Source: Streptomyces gilvus (lineage in GTDB: Bacteria; Actinomycetota; Actinomycetes; Streptomycetales; Streptomycetaceae). Taken from it: a DNA stretch of 64,000 bases. This document shows positions 52,411 through 61,994 of this stretch, in pieces. How positions within the stretch are numbered: the stretch's first letter is position 1; each line of letters starts with the position of its first letter. The stretch is taken from NCBI RefSeq assembly GCF_022513565.1, contig NZ_JAKWBE010000001.1, positions 248,001-312,000 of the forward strand, written 5' to 3'. The notes beneath the pieces are model-generated. The model had not been told where the DNA came from and did not search any database. It saw only the letters and a program-made list of their open reading frames with translations. A program made the position numbers and the translations under genes.

Positions 52411-52513
52411 CCGGCGCCCGCTGATCGCCTTCGCCTGGCTGTGGGTGGGCGCGCCGCTCGTCTACGGCGTCTACGAACTCGTGGAGAAGGCGACGAAGCT
52501 GTTCACCGGGTGA
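52376..52513 (+). CDS. MFS transporter small subunit (45 residues)
   Basis: A 45-residue protein in a different frame, overlapping the last 35 bases of the OFA transporter gene. It starts at ATG 52376 with AAAGG upstream and stops at 52513. A short polar N-terminus (SEHDSSQSPPDRR) is followed by one transmembrane helix (IAFAWLWVGAPLVYGVYELV) and a short charged tail. Single-helix proteins of this form follow OFA transporters in many actinobacteria and are annotated as their small subunit. It probably associates with the transporter; its need for transport is unproven. Confidence 0.8.
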   Translation: MSEHDSSQSPPDRRPLIAFAWLWVGAPLVYGVYELVEKATKLFTG

Positions 52514-52665
52514 CTGTTCGGCAGGTGTTCGGGCGTCCGAGGGCCTGACAGAAGCCCACAACCCGGACGCCCGTTTCCTGTCGCCTCGGCTGCCGCCGTA
52601 CTCGTCGGTCACTGATCAGACTGGTGGATCCCGCTACCCGAAGCAGTCACGAGGGGGATCCACCC

Positions 52666-53604
52666 ATGAACGGCTCGCGCATCGCCGCCGTCGGCCACTA
52701 CCAGCCCGCCAAGGTGCTCACCAACGAGGACCTGGCGGGCATGGTGGACACCAGCGACGAGTGGATCAGGTCCCGGGTGGGGATCCGTACCCGGCACATC
52801 GCCGGGCCCGACGAGCCGGTCGACGAACTCGCCGCGCACGCCGCCGCGAAGGCGCTCGCGGCGGCGGGCCTCACGCCCGGCGACATCGACCTGGTGCTCG
52901 TCGCCACCTCCACCGCCGTCGACCGCTCGCCCAACATGGCCGCCAGGGTCGCCGCCCGGCTCGGCATCCCCTCGCCCGCCGCGATGGACGTCAACGTGGT
53001 CTGCGCCGGGTTCACCCACGCCCTGGCCACCGCCGACCACGCGGTGCGCGCCGGCGCCTCGGCGCGCGCCCTGGTCATCGGCGCCGACAAGATGTCCGAC
53101 GTGACCGACTGGAGCGACCGCACCACCTGTGTGCTCGTCGGCGACGGGGCGGGGGCCGCCGTGGTCGAGGCCGCCGACCGTCCGCTGATCGGGCCGGTGC
53201 TGTGGGGCTCGGTGCCCGAGATGGGGCACGCGGTACGGATCGAGGGGACGCCGGCCCGGTTCGCGCAGGAGGGGCAGAGCGTCTACCGCTGGGCCACCAC
53301 CCAGCTGCCGTCCATCGCCCGCAAGGCCTGCGAACGAGCCGGGCTCGTCCCCGAGGAACTCGCCGGGGTCGTCCTGCACCAGGCCAACCTGCGCATCATC
53401 GAGCCCCTCGCCGAGAAGATCGGTGCCGTGAACGCCGTCGTCGCGCGGGACGTCACCGAGTCCGGGAACACCTCCGCGGCGAGCATCCCCCTCGCCCTGT
53501 CCAAGCTGGTCGAACAGGGCGCGATCTCCACCGGAGACCCGGTCCTGCTCTTCGGCTTCGGCGGGAACCTGTCGTACGCCGGACAGGTCGTCCGCTGCCC
53601 GTGA
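52666..53604 (+). CDS. 3-oxoacyl-ACP synthase III (FabH-like ketosynthase)
   Basis: A 312-residue thiolase-fold enzyme. The catalytic triad is Cys113 in VNVVCAGFTH, His238 in VLHQANLRIIE and Asn268 in SGNTSAASIP. FabH enzymes condense an acyl-CoA with malonyl-ACP to start fatty acid or polyketide chains. ATG 52666 has GAGGGGG upstream; an in-frame ATG 14 codons earlier lacks one. No other fatty-acid or polyketide gene is nearby, so it is an extra, stand-alone copy; specificity cannot be read from the sequence. Confidence 0.88.
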   Translation: MNGSRIAAVGHYQPAKVLTNEDLAGMVDTSDEWIRSRVGIRTRHIAGPDEPVDELAAHAAAKALAAAGLTPGDIDLVLVATSTAVDRSPNMAARVAARLGIPSPAAMDVNVVCAGFTHALATADHAVRAGASARALVIGADKMSDVTDWSDRTTCVLVGDGAGAAVVEAADRPLIGPVLWGSVPEMGHAVRIEGTPARFAQEGQSVYRWATTQLPSIARKACERAGLVPEELAGVVLHQANLRIIEPLAEKIGAVNAVVARDVTESGNTSAASIPLALSKLVEQGAISTGDPVLLFGFGGNLSYAGQVVRCP

Positions 53605-53668
53605 GCGCGGAGGCGCCGAACAGCCGTGTGACGAGGTCGACTCACCGGCCCCCTGGCGGTTGTGCGCC

Positions 53669-53691
53669 GTAGACTGTAGACGAAAGACAAT
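53669..53691. promoter_or_regulatory. Probable GntR autoregulatory operator
   Basis: The segment contains the direct repeat GTAGAC-T-GTAGAC (53669-53681) and AGACAAT (53685-53691). Its core ACTGTAGAC is identical to the core of the site at 50879-50894. It lies 57 bases upstream of the GntR start codon. Confidence 0.55.
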
Positions 53692-53747
53692 CGATACTGG
53701 CTTTCCGGCTGCAGTTGCCCCGCGCTGCCCAGGAGGGGGACCGACCG

Positions 53748-54425
53748 ATGTTGTCGACAGGACTGCCGCAGGGCGCGGTGCCCAAGCTCGAACGGCCCGG
53801 CCCGCTGCGCGACCGCGTCTACGAGGCGTTGCTCGAACTCATCACCACCCGCGCCCTCCAGCCCGGCCAGCACCTGGTCGAGAGCGAACTCGCCGGTCAC
53901 CTCGGCGTGTCCCGGCAGCCGGTGCGGGAGGCGCTGCAGCGCCTGAACACCGAGGGCTGGGTCGATCTGCGGCCCGCCCAGGGCGCGTTCGTGCACGAGC
54001 CGACGGAGGAGGAGGCCGACCAGCTGCTCACCGTCCGCACGCTGCTGGAGGCCGAGGCCGCCCGGCTGGCCGCCGCCAACGCGGGCAGCGCCGGCATCGC
54101 GGTCCTTCAGGAGCTGTGCGCCGAGGGCGAGAAGGCGGTCGCCGCCGACGACGTGGACGGCGCGGTGGCGATGAACGCCCGCTTCCACGCCAAGATCATG
54201 GATCTCGCCGGCAACGCGGTCCTCGCCGAACTGGCCGCCCAGGTCGACCGCCGGGTGCGCTGGTACTACACGCCGATCGCCCGCCAGCGCGGCCGGCAGT
54301 CCTGGATCGAGCACCGCGAGCTGATCGCCGCGATCTCGGACCGGGACGAACAGCGGGCCACCCGGCTGATGCGCGACCACACGGAGCACACCCGGCGGTC
54401 GTACCACGAGCGCGAGGAGTCCTGA
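53748..54425 (+). CDS. GntR-family regulator, FCD subfamily
   Basis: A 225-residue regulator from ATG 53748 with AGGAGGGGG at 53731-53739. The winged helix is LRDRVYEALLELITTRALQP and HLGVSRQPVREALQRL. The all-helical FCD effector domain follows (VRTLLEAEAARLAAANAG, HAKIMDLAGNAVLAELAAQ), with metal-binding His residues in FHAKIM and EHRELI. FCD members sense organic acids such as lactate, glycolate or oxalate-related compounds. The shared core motif links it to the formate dehydrogenase/OFA promoter 2.9 kb away, so it probably controls that locus. Confidence 0.88.
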   Translation: MLSTGLPQGAVPKLERPGPLRDRVYEALLELITTRALQPGQHLVESELAGHLGVSRQPVREALQRLNTEGWVDLRPAQGAFVHEPTEEEADQLLTVRTLLEAEAARLAAANAGSAGIAVLQELCAEGEKAVAADDVDGAVAMNARFHAKIMDLAGNAVLAELAAQVDRRVRWYYTPIARQRGRQSWIEHRELIAAISDRDEQRATRLMRDHTEHTRRSYHEREES

Positions 54426-54527
54426 CCCCGCGCGGGCAGGCCGTACCGGCCCTGACTCCACGGGTCGTAAGGGCCGCGCCGGCCTGACATCACATCCTTC
54501 TTTGTCCTGTGAGTGGAGAAAGTTGTA

Positions 54528-54537
54528 GCGAATTCGC
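54528..54537. promoter_or_regulatory. 10-bp palindrome upstream of the ROK gene
   Basis: GCGAATTCGC is a perfect palindrome 89 bases before the ROK start, in the 200-base gap after the GntR gene. It could be an operator, but a 10-bp palindrome alone is weak evidence. Confidence 0.3.
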
Positions 54538-54625
54538 GCACAGCTTCTTCTCAGGTTGGGTGTTCCTTGCTACGTTCCCCTCGAAAGCCGGAACACTGGC
54601 GGCCGATTGAGGCGGGGAGGGGCTC

Positions 54626-55816
54626 GTGAGACGCATGACGGCACGACCCGCGAACGCCCATCAGGCCAAGCTGCTCAAGCTGTTGCGCGACGCGGGACCC
54701 AACTCCCGTGCACAGCTGGGCGATCAGGTCGACCTCTCACGGTCCAAACTGGCCGTGGAGGTGGACCGACTGCTGGAGACGGGCCTGGTCGTGGCCGACG
54801 GACTCGCCGCCTCGCGCGGCGGCCGCCGCTCCCACAACGTCCGGCTCAATCCGGAACTGCGCTTCCTCGGCGTCGACATCGGCGCGACCTCGGTCGACGT
54901 CGCCGTCACCAACGCCGAGCTGGAGGTCCTCGGCCACCTCAACCAGCCGATGGACGTCCGCGAGGGCCCGGTCGCGGTCTTCGAGCAAGTCCTGTCCATG
55001 GCCGCGAAGTTGAGGGCCTCGGGGCTCGCGGAGGGGTGCGACGGCGCCGGCATCGGCGTCCCGGGACCGGTCCGCTTCCCCGAGGGCGTCCCGGTGGCTC
55101 CGCCGATCATGCCGGGCTGGGACGGCTTCCCCGTACGGGAGGCGCTCAGCCAGGAACTCGGCTGCCCGGTCATGGTCGACAACGACGTGAACCTCATGGC
55201 GATGGGGGAGATGCACGCGGGCGTCGCACGCTCCGTGGGCGACTTCCTCTGCGTCAAGATCGGCACCGGCATCGGCTGCGGCATCGTCGTCGGCGGTGAG
55301 GTCCACCGCGGGGTGACGGGCAGCGCGGGCGACATCGGGCACATCCAGGCCGTGCCCGACGGACGTCCGTGCGCCTGCGGCAACCGGGGCTGTCTGGAAG
55401 CCCACTTCAGCGGGGCGGCCCTCGCCCGGGACGCCGTGGAGGCGGCCGAGCAGGGGCTGTCGGAGGAACTCGCCTCGCGCCTCGCGGCGCACGGCACCCT
55501 CACCGCGGTGGACGTCGCCGCCGCGGCCGCCGCCGGTGACGCCACCGCCCTCGATCTGATCCGCGAGGGCGGCAACCGCACCGGCCAGGTCATCGCCGGC
55601 CTGGTCTCCTTCTTCAACCCGGGCCTGGTGGTGATCGGCGGCGGGGTGACCGGCCTCGGCCACACCCTGCTCGCCGCGATCCGCACCCAGGTCTACCGTC
55701 AGTCGCTGCCGCTCGCGACGGGCAACCTGCCCATCGTGCTCGGGGAGTTGGGCCAGAACGCCGGAGTCATCGGCGCGGCCCGCCTCATCAGCGACCATCT
55801 GTTCTCACCCGCGTAA
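54626..55816 (+). CDS. ROK-family transcriptional regulator
   Basis: A 396-residue protein. An N-terminal winged helix (about 10-75; AHQAKLLKLLRDAGPNSRAQ) is joined to a sugar-kinase-like ROK domain (LGVDIGATSVDVAVTNAE, GIGVPGPVRF, VKIGTGIGCGIVVGGEVHRG). The zinc motif GRPCACGNRGCLEAH is intact. Such proteins repress sugar genes and release DNA on binding a sugar. GTG 54626 has GGGGAGGGG upstream. The ABC importer starts 136 bases downstream on the same strand, so this is probably its local repressor. Confidence 0.9.
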   Translation: MRRMTARPANAHQAKLLKLLRDAGPNSRAQLGDQVDLSRSKLAVEVDRLLETGLVVADGLAASRGGRRSHNVRLNPELRFLGVDIGATSVDVAVTNAELEVLGHLNQPMDVREGPVAVFEQVLSMAAKLRASGLAEGCDGAGIGVPGPVRFPEGVPVAPPIMPGWDGFPVREALSQELGCPVMVDNDVNLMAMGEMHAGVARSVGDFLCVKIGTGIGCGIVVGGEVHRGVTGSAGDIGHIQAVPDGRPCACGNRGCLEAHFSGAALARDAVEAAEQGLSEELASRLAAHGTLTAVDVAAAAAAGDATALDLIREGGNRTGQVIAGLVSFFNPGLVVIGGGVTGLGHTLLAAIRTQVYRQSLPLATGNLPIVLGELGQNAGVIGAARLISDHLFSPA

Positions 55817-55952
55817 GCGCACACTCCAGTACGGCTCACGTGTACGGCGGTCTGCTCCGCCGTGCCCCGAACCCACCTGTCCGCAGGCGCGCCGACCGAG
55901 CCTGCCCGCCCACACCCTGCAACCGGCCCGCACGCCCGCCAAGGGGATCCGC

Positions 55953-57470
55953 ATGGCACCAGAACCACCGCTGCTCAGCATGTCCGGCATCACCAAGTCC
56001 TTCCCCGGAGTCCGGGCCCTCGACGGCGTCGACCTCGACGTCCAGGCCGGTGAGGTGCACTGTCTGCTCGGCCAGAACGGGGCCGGCAAGTCCACCCTGA
56101 TCAAGGTCCTGTCCGGCGCCCACCAGCCCGACACCGGCACCATCGGCTGGCGCGGCGAACCGGTCACCCTCCGCTCGCCCATCGCCGCCATGCGCCTCGG
56201 CATCGCCACCATCTACCAGGAACTCGACCTGGTGGAGCACCTGTCGGTCGCCGAGAACGTCCACCTCGGCCACGAGCCGACGACGGCCGGTTTCGTCGTC
56301 CGGGCACGGGCGGCGAAGGCGTCGACCGCCGCTCTGCTGAGGCGACTCGGGCACCCGGAGATCGACCCGGCCCGGCTGGTGGGGGAGCTGTCGGCGGCCC
56401 AGCAGCAGATCGTGTCCATGGCCCGGGCGCTCTCCCACGACGTACGGCTCATCGTGATGGACGAGCCGTCCGCCGCCCTCGACCCCGACGAGGTCGACAA
56501 CCTCTTCCGCATCGTCGGCGACCTGACCGCCGAGGGAGTCGCCGTCGTCCACATCTCCCACCGGCTGGAGGAGATCCGCCGCATCGGCGACCGGGTGACC
56601 GTGCTGAAGGACGGACGTGCGGTGGCCCGAGGGCTGCCCGCGAAGTCGACGCCGACCCGTGAGGTGGTCGCGCTGATGACGGGCCGCAACGTCGAGTACG
56701 TCTTCCCCGAGCGGCCCGCCCCTGTGCCGGACTCGGCCCCGGTGCTGGAGGTCCAAGGGCTCGCGCGGGAAGGGGAGTTCGCGCCCCTGGACCTCGAGGT
56801 GCGGGCCGGTGAGATCGTCGGCCTCGCGGGACTCGTCGGCTCCGGACGCTCGGAGATCCTGGAGACGATCTACGGCGCCCGCAGGCCCACCGCCGGTCAG
56901 GTCCGGGTGGACGGACGGGTGTTGCGGCCCGGGAGCGTACGCGCCGCGGTCCGGGCCGGCCTCGGGCTCGCTCCCGAGGAACGCAAGGCGCAGGCCCTGC
57001 TGATGCTGGAGTCCGTCACCCGCAATGTCTCCGTCTCCTCCATGTCCCGCTTCTCGCGCGCCGGCTGGATCGACCGGGGTGCCGAACGGGGGGCGGCGCG
57101 GGCGGCGACACGCGAGCTGTCGCTGCGGCCCGACAACCCCTCCGTGCCCGTGCGCACCCTCTCCGGCGGCAACCAGCAAAAGGCCGTCCTGGCCCGCTGG
57201 CTGCTGCGCGGCTGCCGTGTCCTGCTGCTCGACGAGCCGACCCGGGGCGTCGACGTCGGCGCCCGCGCAGAGCTGTACGCGGTCGTCCGGCGCCTGGCCG
57301 ACGAGGGCCTCGCCGTCCTGCTGGTCTCCAGCGAGGTGCCCGAGGTGCTCGGCCTCGCCGACCGCGTCCTGGTGCTGCGCGAGGGACACGTCGTCCACAC
57401 GGCCCCCGCCCGGGAGCTCGACGAACACCGCGTACTCGACCTCGTCATGGAAGGAAGCCCGGCGTCATGA
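55953..57470 (+). CDS. Sugar ABC transporter, duplicated ATP-binding protein (RbsA/XylG type)
   Basis: A 505-residue protein with two ABC domains. Domain 1 has Walker A LGQNGAGKST and LSAAQQQIVSMARAL with Walker B LIVMDEPSAAL. Domain 2 has a degenerate Walker A GLVGSGRSE and LSGGNQQKAVLARWL with VLLLDEPTRGVDVGA. This asymmetry is normal for carbohydrate uptake transporter-2 ATPases. It energises import of a monosaccharide. ATG 55953 has AAGGGGA upstream, and the gene overlaps the permease by 4 bases (ATGA). Confidence 0.92.
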   Translation: MAPEPPLLSMSGITKSFPGVRALDGVDLDVQAGEVHCLLGQNGAGKSTLIKVLSGAHQPDTGTIGWRGEPVTLRSPIAAMRLGIATIYQELDLVEHLSVAENVHLGHEPTTAGFVVRARAAKASTAALLRRLGHPEIDPARLVGELSAAQQQIVSMARALSHDVRLIVMDEPSAALDPDEVDNLFRIVGDLTAEGVAVVHISHRLEEIRRIGDRVTVLKDGRAVARGLPAKSTPTREVVALMTGRNVEYVFPERPAPVPDSAPVLEVQGLAREGEFAPLDLEVRAGEIVGLAGLVGSGRSEILETIYGARRPTAGQVRVDGRVLRPGSVRAAVRAGLGLAPEERKAQALLMLESVTRNVSVSSMSRFSRAGWIDRGAERGAARAATRELSLRPDNPSVPVRTLSGGNQQKAVLARWLLRGCRVLLLDEPTRGVDVGARAELYAVVRRLADEGLAVLLVSSEVPEVLGLADRVLVLREGHVVHTAPARELDEHRVLDLVMEGSPAS

Positions 57471-58486
57471 CGCAGCACGCCTCCCCGCCACGGGACAACA
57501 CCGACAAGGTGCCGACGACCGGCCAAGTCCCGGTCTGGCGCGGCCTGTTCGCCCGCGCCGACGTCCGCACCCTCTCCCTCCTCGGTGTCCTCGCGGCCCT
57601 GGTCCTGATCGGCGGCATCACCAAGCCCGACGAGTTCCTCGACACCCGCAACCTCCAGCTCGTCCTCACCCAGGCCTCCGTCATCGGCGTCGTCACCGTC
57701 GGCATGACCTTCGTCATCACCTCCGGCGGCATCGACCTGTCGGTCGGCGCGATCGTCGCCCTGGCGTCGGTGTGGGCGACGACGGTCGCCACCCAGGACT
57801 ACGGCTTCGCCGGGGTCCTGTTCACGGCGGTGATCGTCGGCGTGGGCTGCGGCCTGGTGAACGGCCTGCTCATCGCGTACGGCAACATGGTCCCCTTCAT
57901 CGCCACCCTCGCCATGCTCGCCTCGGCCCGCGGCCTGGCCCTGCAGATCACCGACGGCCGCACCCAGATCGTCACCATCGACGGCATCCTCAAGCTCGGC
58001 GAGCGCGACTCCTACGTGCTCGGCGTCCCGCCGCTGGTCCTGGTCTTCGCGGTCGTGACGGTCATCGGCTGGCTGATCCTGAACCGCACCACCTTCGGAC
58101 GCCGCACGGTCGCCGTCGGCGGCAACGCGGAAGCCGCCCGGCTCGCCGGCATCGACGTCCGACGTCAGCGGCTGTACCTGTACCTGCTGTCCGGGCTGTG
58201 CTGCGGCATCGCCGCGTTCCTGCTCATCGTCCTGTCCGGCTCCGGCCAGAACACCAACGGCAACCTCTACGAGCTGGACGCCATCGCGGCCGCGATCATC
58301 GGCGGAACGCTGCTGAGCGGGGGACGCGGGACCATCACCGGCTCGGTGCTCGGTGTCCTGATCTTCACGACGATCACCAACATCTTCGCCCTGAACAACC
58401 TGCAGAGCGACGTCCAGCAGATCGCCAAGGGGGCGATCATCGTCGCCGCGGTGCTGGTGCAGCGGCGTGGCGCGAGCACGTCCTGA
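57467..58486 (+). CDS. Sugar ABC transporter permease (RbsC type)
   Basis: A 339-residue inner-membrane protein with about ten hydrophobic helices. Family markers are VGMTFVITSGGIDLSVGAIV, NGLLIAYGNMVPFIATLAML and YELDAIAAAIIGGTLLSGG. It forms the sugar channel with the ATPase of the overlapping upstream gene (ATGA coupling). The N-terminal 35 residues are polar and cytoplasmic. The stop is followed by a run of short TGAGG repeats before the binding-protein gene. Confidence 0.92.
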   Translation: MTQHASPPRDNTDKVPTTGQVPVWRGLFARADVRTLSLLGVLAALVLIGGITKPDEFLDTRNLQLVLTQASVIGVVTVGMTFVITSGGIDLSVGAIVALASVWATTVATQDYGFAGVLFTAVIVGVGCGLVNGLLIAYGNMVPFIATLAMLASARGLALQITDGRTQIVTIDGILKLGERDSYVLGVPPLVLVFAVVTVIGWLILNRTTFGRRTVAVGGNAEAARLAGIDVRRQRLYLYLLSGLCCGIAAFLLIVLSGSGQNTNGNLYELDAIAAAIIGGTLLSGGRGTITGSVLGVLIFTTITNIFALNNLQSDVQQIAKGAIIVAAVLVQRRGASTS

Positions 58487-58533
58487 GGTTCTGAGGTTCT
58501 GACGTTCTGAGTCTGAGGTCTGAGGTCTGAGGA
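58481..58533 (+). repeat. Imperfect tandem TCTGAGG(T) repeats between permease and binding-protein genes
   Basis: About seven copies of a 6-8 bp unit (variants of TCTGAGGT) fill the gap between the permease stop and the ribosome binding site of the binding-protein gene. They probably arose by slippage and may affect mRNA structure and expression of the binding protein. Confidence 0.7.
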
Positions 58534-58547
58534 AAGGTTTCAGTACT

Positions 58548-59615
58548 ATGTCACATTCCACCGGTGGCAGTGCTATGTCACATACCACCAGCCGTAGAGG
58601 CCTCCTCTTCGGAGCCGCCGCCGTCTCCACCACCGCCCTCCTCACCGCTTGCACGAGCAACGAGAGCAAGGACGAGAAGACCGCGGCCGACAACCGGCCC
58701 GCCGCCGACGACAAGCCGGGCAAGCACGTCACCATCGGCTTCGCCGGACCCCAGGCCGACCACGGCTGGCTGAACGCCATCAACGACAACGCCGAGAGCC
58801 GCGCCAAGAAGTACTCCGACGTCACCCTGGAGATCACCGAGGGCTCCAACGACACCGCCGCGCAGATCGGCCAGATCGAGACGCTGATCAACAAGAAGGT
58901 CGACGTCCTGGTCGTGCTGCCCGCCGACGGCAAGGCCCTCACCCAGGTCGGCCTGAAGGCGATGCGCGCCGGCATCCCCGTCGTCAACCTGGACCGCATC
59001 TTCAACTCCCCGCAGGCGTACCGCTGCTGGATCGGCGGCGACAACTACGGCATGGGCCTCAACGCCGGCACCTACATCGGCGAGAAGCTGAAGGGGAAGT
59101 CGAACGCCAAGGTCGTCGAGCTGGCCGGACTGGACAACCTGGAGCTCACCAAACAGCGCAGCAAGGGCTTCGACGACGCCCTGAAGAACTACCCCAACAT
59201 CAGGAAGGTGGCCCGCCAGGCCGCCGAGTTCACGGTCGAGTCCGGCCAGGCCAAGATGGCCCAACTCCTCCAAGCGCAGCCCAAGTTCGATGCGCTGTGG
59301 AACCACGACGACGACCAGGGCGTGGGCGCGCTGCGCGCCATCGAGCAGGCCGGGCGGGACGACTTCCTGATGGTCGGCGGCGCCGGAGCGCTCTCCGCCT
59401 TCCAGGCCATCAAGCAGGACAACGGCGTACTGAAGGCGACCGTCCTCTACCCGCCGACCATGGCCGCGTCCGCGATCGACCTGGCCCGGGCCCTCGGCCA
59501 GGGCAAGGGCGTGAGCGGCATGGCGGAGTTCGAGATCCCGGCGTCGATCACGCTCTACTCGGCCGTCGTCGACAAGGACAACGTCGACCAGTACATGCCC
59601 ACCGGCTTCCGCTGA
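58548..59615 (+). CDS. Sugar ABC transporter substrate-binding lipoprotein
   Basis: A 355-residue periplasmic-binding-protein-like lipoprotein of the ribose/galactose family. The N-terminus carries SRRGLLFGAAAVSTT, a twin-arginine-like signal, and the lipobox LLTAC with lipidated Cys at about residue 36. Binding-domain motifs are GFAGPQADHGWLNAINDNA, VLVVLPADGKALTQVGL and LWNHDDDQGVGALRAIEQAG. ATG 58548 is used because GAGGAAAGG lies upstream. A second in-frame ATG at 58575 sits in a near-duplicate of the start region. The ligand is probably a monosaccharide, identity unknown. Confidence 0.9.
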   Translation: MSHSTGGSAMSHTTSRRGLLFGAAAVSTTALLTACTSNESKDEKTAADNRPAADDKPGKHVTIGFAGPQADHGWLNAINDNAESRAKKYSDVTLEITEGSNDTAAQIGQIETLINKKVDVLVVLPADGKALTQVGLKAMRAGIPVVNLDRIFNSPQAYRCWIGGDNYGMGLNAGTYIGEKLKGKSNAKVVELAGLDNLELTKQRSKGFDDALKNYPNIRKVARQAAEFTVESGQAKMAQLLQAQPKFDALWNHDDDQGVGALRAIEQAGRDDFLMVGGAGALSAFQAIKQDNGVLKATVLYPPTMAASAIDLARALGQGKGVSGMAEFEIPASITLYSAVVDKDNVDQYMPTGFR

Positions 59616-59674
59616 CCGCCCCGCACCCCCCACGGCACAGCCACGAACAGGACGAGGACGAGGAGGACATCCGT

Positions 59675-60883
59675 ATGGCACAGCCCCAGAAGTCGGACGG
59701 ACCGGAGGCCGCGAAGCCGCCCCTGCGCGTCGGCATGGTCGGCTACGCCTTCATGGGCGCCGCCCACTCCCAGGGCTGGCGCACCGCGGGGCGCGTCTTC
59801 GACCTGCCGCTGCGGCCGGTCATGGCCGCGATCTGCGGGCGGGACGCGGCGGCCGTGCGGGCGGCGGCCGACCGGCACGGCTGGGCGACGGCCGAGACCG
59901 ACTGGCGGGCCCTGATCGCACGCGACGACATCGACCTCGTCGACATCTGCACCCCCGGCGACAGCCACGCCGAGATCGCGCTCGCCGCCCTCACCGCCGG
60001 CAAGCACGTGCTGTGCGAGAAGCCTCTCGCGAACACCGTGGAGGAGGCCTCGGCGATGGCGGCGGCGGCCGAAGCCGCCCACGAGCGCGGTCAGTTGGCG
60101 ATGGTCGGCTTCAACTACCGCCGGGTGCCGGCGACCGCCCTGGCCCGGCGGATGGTGGCCGAAGGGCGCCTCGGACAGTTGCGGCACGTCCGGGTGACGT
60201 ACCTTCAGGACTGGCTCGTCGACCCGGAGTTCCCGCTCACCTGGCGGCTGCGCAGGGAACTGGCCGGCTCCGGCTCGCTCGGCGATCTCGGCGCGCACAT
60301 CGTCGACCTCGCGCAGTACCTCGCGGGGGAGAGGCTGGCGGGGGTGTCCGCCCTGACGGAGACCTTCGTACGGGAGCGCCCGCTGCCCGTCGGCGCCACC
60401 AGCGGTCTGTCCGCCGTATCGTCCGCCGGCACCGGGCAGGTCACCGTCGACGACGCCGCCCTGTTCACCGGCCGCTTCGCCTCCGGCGCCCTCGCCTCCT
60501 TCGAGGCGACCCGCTACGCCACCGGCCGCAAGAACGCCCTGCGCATCGAACTCAACGGGGAGCGCGGCTCGCTCGCCTTCGACCTGGAGCGGCTCAACGA
60601 GCTGTCGTACCACGACGGCACGGAGCCGGGAACGCATGCCGGCTTCCGCCGCATCCTCGTCACCGAACCCGACCACCCCTACCTGGACGCCTGGTGGCCG
60701 CCGGGCCACGGCCTCGGCTACGAGCACACCTTCGTCCACCAGGCCCGCGACCTCGTCCACGCCGTCGCGGAGGGCCGCAGGCCCGAACCCTCCTTCGCCG
60801 ACGGGCTGCAGGTGCAGCGCGTGCTGGCGGCGGTGGAGGAGAGCGCCGAGAAGAACTCCGTCTACACGCCCGTCGCCGTCTGA
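59675..60883 (+). CDS. Gfo/Idh/MocA-family oxidoreductase
   Basis: A 402-residue NAD(P)-dependent dehydrogenase. The Rossmann motif is [18 protein letters not shown] at about residue 18, followed by the family signature [15 protein letters not shown] with the catalytic lysine and [14 protein letters not shown]. The second domain contains [17 protein letters not shown]. Members oxidise sugars or cyclitols at ring carbons. ATG 59675 has GAGGAGGAC upstream. It follows the importer genes and precedes the isomerase, so it probably acts first on the imported sugar. Confidence 0.9.
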   Translation: MAQPQKSDGPEAAKPPLRVGMVGYAFMGAAHSQGWRTAGRVFDLPLRPVMAAICGRDAAAVRAAADRHGWATAETDWRALIARDDIDLVDICTPGDSHAEIALAALTAGKHVLCEKPLANTVEEASAMAAAAEAAHERGQLAMVGFNYRRVPATALARRMVAEGRLGQLRHVRVTYLQDWLVDPEFPLTWRLRRELAGSGSLGDLGAHIVDLAQYLAGERLAGVSALTETFVRERPLPVGATSGLSAVSSAGTGQVTVDDAALFTGRFASGALASFEATRYATGRKNALRIELNGERGSLAFDLERLNELSYHDGTEPGTHAGFRRILVTEPDHPYLDAWWPPGHGLGYEHTFVHQARDLVHAVAEGRRPEPSFADGLQVQRVLAAVEESAEKNSVYTPVAV

Positions 60884-60896
60884 GGAGGTCCCCGAC

Positions 60897-61895
<999 letters not shown>

Positions 61896-61994
61896 GCCTT
61901 GCTGATCGTCATCTGACCTTTCATCAGCTCCGGGATGACGGCGCATCCCGGCGTTCGCACCCGCCCGTACAACCGGCCCCCCATGGAGGCATTC

